A DNA stretch of 12,113 nt from Helicobacteraceae bacterium (GTDB lineage Bacteria; Campylobacterota; Campylobacteria; Campylobacterales; Sulfurimonadaceae): contig JALUKO010000137.1 of the NCBI GenBank assembly GCA_027056525.1, forward strand, positions 1 to 12,113, in the 5' to 3' direction. The translations under genes were made by a program, and so were the position numbers. Positions 6,206 to 12,113 of the stretch are shown here, piece after piece; the first letter of the stretch is position 1; the number at the start of each line of letters is the position of its first letter. Under the pieces are notes generated by a model, which saw only the letters and a list, made by a program, of their open reading frames with translations, searched no databases and was not told the origin of the DNA.

Positions 6206-9200
6206 CTACTTAATACTTTTTAGCTCATAAAATCTTCTTAAAAATCTATCTAGGGGATTGATAAGTTTATATATAACCGGTACAACCAAAAGGGTAAGTA
6301 CCATAGAACTTAAAAGACCCCCTATCACCGCAATCGACATCGGTGCTTTTGTTTCGCTTCCAAGTCCATCTCCAAGAGCCAATGGCAACATAGCAAAGAC
6401 CATAGCAATCGTTGTCATTAAAATGGGTCGGAGTCTTTTCTCTCCGGCTTCTATGAGCGCTTCATCTGCATTTTTACCTTTTGCAACAGCTGCATTGGCA
6501 AAATCCACCAGTAAAACCGCATTTTTCCCAACCATACCCATCAGAAGCATAAAGCCGATCATAACAAAAAGGCTAAACTGTAAACCACTCAGATACAGAG
6601 CAAGCATTACCCCGATAATACTCAGAGGCAGTGCCACCATAATGACAATAGGTTGAATAAGCGACTCATATAAAACCGCTAAAATAATAAACATCAAAAT
6701 AACTGAAAGCCCAATAGCCGCACTAAAGGCGTTGGCAGTTTTCTCCATCTCTTCTGCAAAACCGGTAAACCTGTAACTTACACCCTCTGGAAGCAGATCC
6801 TTTAAGCCCTCTTTTGTGTAGGCAACAGCACCACCGAGATCGAGTCCGTAAAGATCGCTAAACACCATCACCTGTCTTTGTCTGTCAAAGTGGTTAATTG
6901 AGGAGAGTGCTTTTGACTCATGAAACTCTACCAAGCCGTCCAAATACACAAGTTCACCGTTTGCGGCTCTGAGCTGGATCATTTTTATATCTTCAATACT
7001 TTTTCTGTGCGCATCATCAAAACGAAGGGTGATGTTGTACTGCTTACCATCCTCTTCAAAATAAGATATCTCAAGATCACTCGAAAATGCTGTAAAAATA
7101 CTTTGAGCTATTTTATAGGCAGATATACCGGCTCTTGCAGCATTTTGTCTCAGTATGCTTATATCTATCTGTGTTCTTGGATCATCGAGATTGGTATCCA
7201 CATCTACAAAGCCCTTTTTCTTTTTCAAATAAGCCACAAGGTTTTTCTTTGCCACTTCGAGCTTCTCAAACGAATCCGATTTCAGCACTATCTGATAAGG
7301 AACAGAAGCACCCGCACCCTTAATAGTAGGAATCGCCGCAGCGGTTATAAACATTTTTTTATCTGATGGAAGTTGTGCCTGAAACTCTCTGAGTCGATCC
7401 CGAAACCCTTGGGTTATCTCCTCTTGAGAAGACGCTCTTGCATCCTTTGGTGTTAGTTTGACATAGATAAGTGCTTTATGTTTCTCTTGTGCACTGTTGT
7501 AGCCAATGCTAAGTGTTGTGTAGAGCACTTGAGGGTTCTCTTTTAAAATACCCTCTATCTCTTTGGAGTGCTTTATCATCTCTTGAAGCGATATAGAAGC
7601 ATCAGCTTTGATCTTTACTTCCAATTCTGATTTGTCCTCTTTAGGTATAAAATCCATCCCAATCTTTGGAAAAAGACTCAAAGATGCGAAAAAACTCAAA
7701 AAAACTACAAGAAGCGTAAGTATTTTAAACCTCAAAACAAGCCTTAATATCTTCTCGTATCCTCGCTCTATCGCTTTAAAGAGCGGTTCTGTCATATCAT
7801 AGAAGCGGCTGTGTTTTTTCTTAAGAACTCTCGCACTCAAACTTGGGATAAAACTCAAAGCTATTGTATAGGAGATAATAATAGCAAAACCGACCGTCAT
7901 GGCAAAACTCTCAAAGAACTTCCCGACAATCCCGCTCATAAATGACACGGGAATAAAAACAGCCAAAAGCATCGCCGAAATTGCCAAAATGGTAAATGAG
8001 ATCTCTTTCACACCTGCAACGGCAGCATCAAGCTTACCCATCCCCTCTTCCATTTTTTTATAGATATTTTCTATAACAACAATAGCATCATCTATGATGA
8101 TACCGATCGCCAAAGTCAAACCGATAAGTGTCATTTTGTTAAGATCATATCCCATGTAATTCATCAAAGCGAAGGTGCCAAGTATAGAAGATGGAATAGA
8201 CAAAGCTGAAACAAAAGTGATCGTAAAGTTTCTCAAAAACACAAAGACGATGATAGCTGCTAAAATAGCTCCATACACAAGATCATACACCACATCTTCA
8301 AGAGAGTTTACAATAAAAGGCGAGGTGTCATTTAACACCTTGATATCATACTTCTCTCCTGCCATGCTTTGCAGCTGCGGTACAACATCTTTTACCCGCT
8401 GCACTATCTCAATAGTATTGGTTCCTGAGATCTTTTGCACCTCAAGCATGACACCCTCTACCCCGTTATACGAGGCATAACTTTTGGCATCACTTAATGA
8501 GTCTTGCACTTGTGCGACATCTTTGAGTTTGATCCCCTCTTTAATCTTGATGTTTTTAAGGTCTTCTATGTTGAGGGCGTCTGCTTTGGTTTTAAGGGTA
8601 AACTCTTTTGTCTCTGCTATGAGCTTACCTCCCCCGATCTTTACATTTTCACTCGCAACCATAGCGTTGAGCTCTGCTATAGTTATGTTGTACTTGTTTA
8701 AAAGATTGGGATCCGGAAGTATTTTTATCTCTCTGTCTTTGTATCCTATGATATTAATAGCACCGACACCATTGATCTTTTGCAAGGAAGGCTTAACCTT
8801 CTCATCAGCAAACACCATCAGATTTTTAACGGAGTCGTTTTTTGCAGTTAAGAACACATTGACTATAGGAGCACTTCCGATATCAAGCTTACTCACCAGA
8901 GGGGTTTTGGCATCGCGAGGCAAAACTATGGCAGAGACCTTGTCCCGTACATCATTGGTCGCTTCGTCTATATCTCTACTTAAGAAGAACTTGACGATAA
9001 CGACACTCACACCCTCACTGCTTGAAGAAGTTATGGAGTCTATGCCCCCTATTTGTGAAATGGCTTCTTCAATTTTATCGGTTACCTGAGACTCGATGGT
9101 ACTTGATTCTGCACCGGGATAGAGTGTTTTAATGGTAACTATGGGAAAATCAACATTTGGAAAAAGTGCCGAGGGCATACTTTTAAAGCTCATCCAGCCA

Positions 9201-9265
9201 AAGATCACCAAAGTAAGAACATACATCAAAGTGGTGATGGGTCTTTGTATCGCTTTTTCGTACAT
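6206..9265 (-). CDS. RND-family multidrug efflux permease (HAE1 type, CmeF/AcrB-like)
   Basis: A 1019-residue inner-membrane proton/drug antiporter, the normal length for AcrB-type pumps. A first membrane helix is at about 12-30. The first periplasmic loop contains the motif PNVDFPIVTI (36-45). Helices 2-6 fall in about 325-480, with GIIIDDAIVVIENIYK (388-403) carrying the proton-relay Asp pair at 392-393. The second half repeats this plan, with GMVGKNAVLLVDFAN in the helix-10 region carrying the partner lysine and LRPILMTTIAMV following. All essential relay residues are therefore present. The gene begins 3 nt after the adaptor gene. The order outer-membrane factor, adaptor, pump resembles Campylobacter CmeDEF and Helicobacter HefDEF rather than CmeABC. 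The substrate cannot be told from sequence; drugs, bile-like detergents, fatty acids or metabolites are all possible. Confidence 0.95.
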   Translation of the reverse strand: MYEKAIQRPITTLMYVLTLVIFGWMSFKSMPSALFPNVDFPIVTIKTLYPGAESSTIESQVTDKIEEAISQIGGIDSITSSSSEGVSVVIVKFFLSRDIDEATNDVRDKVSAIVLPRDAKTPLVSKLDIGSAPIVNVFLTAKNDSVKNLMVFADEKVKPSLQKINGVGAINIIGYKDREIKILPDPNLLNKYNITIAELNAMVASENVKIGGGKLIAETKEFTLKTKADALNIEDLKNIKIKEGIKLKDVAQVQDSLSDAKSYASYNGVEGVMLEVQKISGTNTIEIVQRVKDVVPQLQSMAGEKYDIKVLNDTSPFIVNSLEDVVYDLVYGAILAAIIVFVFLRNFTITFVSALSIPSSILGTFALMNYMGYDLNKMTLIGLTLAIGIIIDDAIVVIENIYKKMEEGMGKLDAAVAGVKEISFTILAISAMLLAVFIPVSFMSGIVGKFFESFAMTVGFAIIISYTIALSFIPSLSARVLKKKHSRFYDMTEPLFKAIERGYEKILRLVLRFKILTLLVVFLSFFASLSLFPKIGMDFIPKEDKSELEVKIKADASISLQEMIKHSKEIEGILKENPQVLYTTLSIGYNSAQEKHKALIYVKLTPKDARASSQEEITQGFRDRLREFQAQLPSDKKMFITAAAIPTIKGAGASVPYQIVLKSDSFEKLEVAKKNLVAYLKKKKGFVDVDTNLDDPRTQIDISILRQNAARAGISAYKIAQSIFTAFSSDLEISYFEEDGKQYNITLRFDDAHRKSIEDIKMIQLRAANGELVYLDGLVEFHESKALSSINHFDRQRQVMVFSDLYGLDLGGAVAYTKEGLKDLLPEGVSYRFTGFAEEMEKTANAFSAAIGLSVILMFIILAVLYESLIQPIVIMVALPLSIIGVMLALYLSGLQFSLFVMIGFMLLMGMVGKNAVLLVDFANAAVAKGKNADEALIEAGEKRLRPILMTTIAMVFAMLPLALGDGLGSETKAPMSIAVIGGLLSSMVLTLLVVPVIYKLINPLDRFLRRFYELKSIK

Positions 9266-9268
9266 CTT

Positions 9269-10021
9269 TTACTCTTTTGTATCGGTTATGATATAACCGT
9301 CACCAAATAAACCAACCATAACGTCATCCGCCTGCACTTCTGCTTCTATCTTTCTGTTAGCGCTGTTTGCAAAGGGGTAGATTTTTGTTATAACACCCTC
9401 ATACTCCCGTGTTTCACCATCAATCTTATAGCGAAACTTCTGCCCTTTTTTCACACTGTTATGATACTTTTGATCATATTGCAAGAGCAGTTTTCTTTTA
9501 TGCAGGTTCTCAATGGTAAAAACAGTTTTGGGCACCATACCGCTGAGTGCATCACCCACTTCCAAAGCTTTTGCATAGACCACACCATCAAAAGGAGCTC
9601 TCAATATTGTTTTATCCAGAAGTGATTGCTTATAGGCAACATTGGCCTTTGCCTGAGCCAGAGCAGCTTTTGCCTTTTCATAGTTTGCTGCATACTTATC
9701 AAACATTGCCTCATCTATCACACTTTTTACTTTGAGCTGTCTCTCATAATCTTTCTTGGCAAATTTCAAAGAAACCTCTGCACTTTGCACATTGGCTTTG
9801 GCAACGTCTAAAGCCGCTTTGAGGTCACTGTTTTGCAATTTGGCGAGTTTTTGAGACTTTGTAACAACACTTGCATTATCAACATACACAGCTTCTACAA
9901 TCCCTCCTGCGGAAAAAGCAAGGTTGGCACTTTTTTGCGCCATCACGTTAAAGGTTGCATACACTTCTGAAGCCTGCACCCCATTTACCAAAAAAAGCAA
10001 CACTAACAATATTTTTTTCAT
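9269..10021 (-). CDS. Efflux RND periplasmic adaptor (membrane fusion protein), short form
   Basis: A 250-residue HlyD/AcrA-type adaptor bridging pump and outer-membrane channel. A signal peptide (about 1-17, ending VQA) has no lipobox cysteine, so it is not a lipoprotein. The first lipoyl half spans about 28-66, with SAGGIVEAVYVDNASVV (37-53). An alpha-hairpin coiled coil spans about 67-137, rich in Ala and Lys. The second lipoyl half is TILRAPFDGVVYAKALEVGD (138-157). A beta-barrel domain spans about 165-235, and the end GLFGDGYIITDTKE is only the start of what is normally a membrane-proximal domain. Classical adaptors are 350-400 residues; the short length matches my recollection of CmeE/HefE relatives. 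Its ATG overlaps the stop of the channel gene by four bases (ATGA). I see no frameshift. Confidence 0.9.
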   Translation of the reverse strand: MKKILLVLLFLVNGVQASEVYATFNVMAQKSANLAFSAGGIVEAVYVDNASVVTKSQKLAKLQNSDLKAALDVAKANVQSAEVSLKFAKKDYERQLKVKSVIDEAMFDKYAANYEKAKAALAQAKANVAYKQSLLDKTILRAPFDGVVYAKALEVGDALSGMVPKTVFTIENLHKRKLLLQYDQKYHNSVKKGQKFRYKIDGETREYEGVITKIYPFANSANRKIEAEVQADDVMVGLFGDGYIITDTKE

Positions 10022-11268
10022 TTTACATACTCCAGTAAATTTTCTCCACTGTAAAAATAATAGATACCGTACGCTATCTCTGTATCATTACGGGCAGATT
10101 CATATAAAGCTTTCGCTTTTGTAAGCACTGTAAGTGCATCTAAGTAGGCTACGTTATCCACAACTCCGGCATTGTATTTCTTCTCTATCGTATCAAAAGC
10201 ATTTTTTGCGGAAGTAAGCGCACTTTTTGCACTTTTAAGTTTTGCTTTGGAAGTTACAATTCTTTGCACAGAAAGCTTATGTTGCAACTCTTGGTTTTTT
10301 GTTTGGTAGCGTATCTTTTCATCCAAAGCGGCTGCTTGAAGCAAAACAGCTTTTTGTTTCTCGAGCGTTGAAGCATTATCAAAGAGTCTCATATTGAGTG
10401 TAAGTAACAACGTGTTTTGTTTATCCGGCCCTTTGGGATGAAAAGGATCTGTCCGACCATAACCATGTAAACTGTAGGTATCTTCTACTCTTAGTGAAGG
10501 GTAGTATATACTTTGCAAAGATTGTGCGATCTGTTTGAGAGATTCTTGTTGCGCTTTGAGTGCTTGCGTACTCTCCAGTATCTCATACTCTGCTCGACTT
10601 GGCTTTACAAAAGAGCCCTCTTGCAACTCTTGTATCACCATGCCTGTTTCTAATTCAAGTGATGTTTTTATAGAAAATATTTGAAATTTTAAAGACTCTA
10701 TTGTGTACTCGTTCGTATCAAATGCTGCTTGAAGTTTATCCACATCATCTTTGGTAGCAAGTTTTGCTTTGTAAAACTGCTTCACTCTTTTTAGCTGTGC
10801 ACCCAGTGCTTTTTGTGCCTGGTGTGTTGCTTGCAGTGAGGCTTGCAAGTTTTTTATATGAAAAAAATCCTGCATAACTTGCAGTAAAATGTTTTTTTGC
10901 AAAGCTTTTTGAGTATATTTGCTCGCCTGAAGCTCTTTTGTTTTTTGCTTGAGTAGTGCACCTCTTTTTCCTCCATCATAAAGATCCAAAGAGAGTTTTG
11001 CGTACGCAGAGTAAAGATCACCCGGGACAAAAGAGCTTCTAACATCAAACCTTTGATAATACCCACCTATATCGAGTGTCGGATAGTAGGTGCTTTTTTG
11101 TGAAGCACGCTCCTGCTGTTTTGCCAAAGTATCAAACCTGCCTGCTTCTAAAAGATTGTTGTTGTGCATGGCACCTTCTAGTAACGATGTTAAGGTCTGT
11201 GCACCTAAAAATGTTGGCAAAAGCAGACATACAACAAGGAGAGTCCACCGAGACATTCTACTAATCAT
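10018..11268 (-). CDS. TolC-family outer-membrane efflux factor
   Basis: A 416-residue outer-membrane channel protein with a signal peptide (about 1-23, cleaved after LGA before QTL). Two outer-membrane-efflux repeats follow, about 26-210 and 225-410. Each contains long Ala/Lys/Gln-rich helices and a short beta segment: YYPTLDIGGYYQRF (61-74) with LSLDLYDGGKRG (92-103), and YYPSLRVEDTYSL (255-267) with LTLNMRLFDNAST (289-301). The second-repeat phrase KKYNAGVVDNVAYLDALTVL (363-382) is a recurrent TolC-family pattern. The ATG at 11268 is preferred over a second ATG at 11256 because GAGG lies 6 nt before it. The start overlaps the tetR stop by 8 nt, and the gene overlaps the adaptor by four. 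It is related in order and size to CmeD/HefD. Confidence 0.93.
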   Translation of the reverse strand: MISRMSRWTLLVVCLLLPTFLGAQTLTSLLEGAMHNNNLLEAGRFDTLAKQQERASQKSTYYPTLDIGGYYQRFDVRSSFVPGDLYSAYAKLSLDLYDGGKRGALLKQKTKELQASKYTQKALQKNILLQVMQDFFHIKNLQASLQATHQAQKALGAQLKRVKQFYKAKLATKDDVDKLQAAFDTNEYTIESLKFQIFSIKTSLELETGMVIQELQEGSFVKPSRAEYEILESTQALKAQQESLKQIAQSLQSIYYPSLRVEDTYSLHGYGRTDPFHPKGPDKQNTLLLTLNMRLFDNASTLEKQKAVLLQAAALDEKIRYQTKNQELQHKLSVQRIVTSKAKLKSAKSALTSAKNAFDTIEKKYNAGVVDNVAYLDALTVLTKAKALYESARNDTEIAYGIYYFYSGENLLEYVK

Positions 11269-11860
11269 CTTGCACCTCTATCAAAGAAAAAAGCACATCA
11301 AGATACTCTTGTATCTCTTTTTCAAGGTCATCAATGGTATTTGTGATCGAACTCGATATAAAGATCCCCTCTCCAAAGACAAACATACCTCTTGCAAGTG
11401 CTATGGCCTCGGGTTTGAGTTCCCCTTTTTCTATCCCCTCTTGAAGTATCTCCACAAACCATACATAATAACTGTTGATACACTGTGTATTAAATGCTAT
11501 CATCTGCTCTTGAGGGTTGATCAAAGAGATAGAGATAAACTCTTTGTAAAGCTCCCTTAGCTCACTGTCTTGCTCAGAATGAAAAAAGTCGTAAAATATT
11601 TTTATCTTCTGTTTTGTTGTGGCTGCCTTTTGCATCTTTGCTTTTTTGGCTTCGTTATGCTCCTGCATCAAAATGTTGATAATTTCAAAAACAATATCCT
11701 CTTTGTTTTTAAAATAATCATACACCGTCCCTTTCCCAACGCCTGCAGTTTTCGCCACTTCTGAGATGGTAACGTCGTTTATCCTCTTTTGTGTAAAAAG
11801 TTTTTTACACGAGAGTGCAATATCTTTTCTTTTTTGTACTTTATCGACAATCTTTGCCAT
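11261..11860 (-). CDS. TetR/AcrR-family transcriptional regulator
   Basis: A 199-residue one-component repressor. The N-terminal TetR DNA-binding domain spans about 8-58, with the helix-turn-helix TISEVAKTAGVGKGTVYDYF at 31-50 followed by KNKEDI, the classic T-[IV]-x-x-[IV]-A-x-x-A-G-V-x-x-G-T-x-Y-x-Y-F-x-x-K pattern. The C-terminal ligand and dimerisation domain (about 75-199) is all-helical and not diagnostic for a ligand. AAGGTG lies 4 nt before the ATG. It is the first gene of the efflux run, with the channel gene overlapping its end by 8 nt. The palindrome in its promoter suggests it represses itself and the four downstream genes, with an efflux substrate as inducer. That is inference from position and family behaviour. 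Confidence 0.95.
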   Translation of the reverse strand: MAKIVDKVQKRKDIALSCKKLFTQKRINDVTISEVAKTAGVGKGTVYDYFKNKEDIVFEIINILMQEHNEAKKAKMQKAATTKQKIKIFYDFFHSEQDSELRELYKEFISISLINPQEQMIAFNTQCINSYYVWFVEILQEGIEKGELKPEAIALARGMFVFGEGIFISSSITNTIDDLEKEIQEYLDVLFSLIEVQDD

Positions 11861-11868
11861 GGCTCACC

Positions 11869-11903
11869 TTTTATAAATGACCGGTGGTCAGTCATTTATA
11901 AAA
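11869..11903. promoter_or_regulatory. Nested palindrome, probable TetR auto-operator
   Basis: Two perfect 13-bp arms, TTTTATAAATGAC (11869-11881) and GTCATTTATAAAA (11891-11903), flank a 9-nt centre. A second, shorter pseudo-palindrome, TGACC-GGT-GGTCA (11878-11890), is nested with its centre two bases away. It sits directly upstream of the tetR start, abuts the -10 box on one side and reaches the tetR ribosome site on the other, so bound protein would block transcription. TetR-family operators are commonly palindromes of this sort in this position. Confidence 0.7.
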
Positions 11904-11932
11904 ATTGTATACTGCCTCCACTTAAATGTAAA
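11904..11932 (-). promoter_or_regulatory. Promoter of the tetR-efflux-lpxR operon
   Basis: On the minus strand TTTACA (11932-11927) is followed after 17 nt by TACAAT (11909-11904), both one mismatch from consensus. An overlapping TATACA (11911-11906) is an alternative -10. The predicted start, near 11897, lies inside the right arm of the palindrome, consistent with repression by the encoded TetR protein. Confidence 0.6.
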
Positions 11933-11965
11933 TAAAACTTCCGTTTATAAGCTAAAAGTCTTGTA

Positions 11966-12113
11966 TTAGTCCTGACCGCAATAATTGCCGTCACACCCGG
12001 GAACTGTTCCCGCATCAGAAGCATTGTTAATCAAAAATTTAAAAAGATATTTTTTTCTTTTCTTGTTCAGTGAACTTTCAAACTTCTCCATAGCATCCGC
12101 AATATTTTTGTGC
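11966..12113 (-). CDS. C-terminal fragment of an unrecognised protein with a Gly/Cys tail
   Basis: An open frame enters from the right edge and ends at TAA (11968-11966), giving 48 complete residues. It has a charged, helix-like stretch (IADAMEKFESSLNKKRKKYLFKFLINN) and then a short tail, DAGTVPGCDGNYCGQD, with two cysteines four residues apart. I do not recognise the family. It may be the end of a longer protein or a small protein starting at the in-frame ATG at 12092-12090 (41 residues), though no good ribosome site precedes that ATG. It runs in the same direction as tetR, 105 nt before the tetR start, with no terminator seen between. Support for coding is the uninterrupted frame, the plausible amphipathic composition and the sensible stop position; it is short and AT-rich, so confidence is moderate. 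Confidence 0.55.
   Translation of the reverse strand, partial: HKNIADAMEKFESSLNKKRKKYLFKFLINNASDAGTVPGCDGNYCGQD

Noticed and set aside
8484..9089. A 201-codon plus-strand open frame opposite the pump gene, among several other plus-strand frames.
   Set aside because: It is antisense to the strongly conserved RND sequence, has low-complexity Ser/Leu/Thr-rich composition and no family resemblance, so it is a shadow frame.
11906..11913. A plus-strand TATACT next to the tetR operator, suggesting a divergent promoter.
   Set aside because: It arises from the near-symmetric TGTATAC sequence of the minus-strand -10 box, and the only genes on either side run on the minus strand.
11966..12010. The PGCDGNYCG tail resembles the P-x-C-D-G-[SAT]-H part of a CDGSH iron-sulfur domain.
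   Set aside because: The required upstream C-x-C pair and the histidine are absent; only the PxCDG piece matches, which is too short to call.

Overview
All recognisable genes in this AT-rich window lie on the minus strand. The gene order rplU-rpmA-obg-proB-fmt-birA-parA-parB, a biotin ligase with no DNA-binding domain, a glutamate 5-kinase with no PUA domain, and a CmeDEF/HefDEF-like efflux set with a very short adaptor all point to a free-living member of the Campylobacterota (Epsilonproteobacteria), probably close to Sulfurimonas. The phylum is well supported; the genus is an inference from remembered gene order.

Read in the direction of transcription (from high to low coordinates), the window opens with the 3' end of an unrecognised gene (about 12113-11966) with a Gly/Cys-containing tail. 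Next is a TetR-type regulator whose promoter abuts a long nested palindrome, a likely auto-operator. It heads a tightly packed run: tetR, TolC-like outer-membrane factor, membrane fusion protein, RND pump, and an LpxR-type lipid A 3'-O-deacylase. Junctions are 8-nt and 4-nt overlaps, then 3-nt and 13-nt gaps, so one regulator probably controls both a tripartite efflux pump and an outer-membrane lipid A modifying enzyme.

After a 156-nt gap with a consensus -10 box comes the housekeeping block. rplU and rpmA (ribosomal proteins L21 and L27) end in a strong intrinsic terminator. Then follows a second promoter region and a compact run of obg (ribosome-assembly GTPase), proB, fmt, birA, parA and parB (cut by the window start). 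From proB to parB every junction overlaps, by 1, 20, 4 and 1 nt. This links ribosome assembly, initiator-tRNA formylation, biotinylation, proline synthesis and chromosome segregation in one transcription unit.

I found no RNA genes, insertion sequences, CRISPR arrays or prophage genes. The housekeeping half is ordinary for the phylum. The points most worth a second look are the efflux-lpxR operon with its nested operator, the truncated gene with the CxxxxC tail at the right edge, and the readthrough and leader possibilities around rplU.
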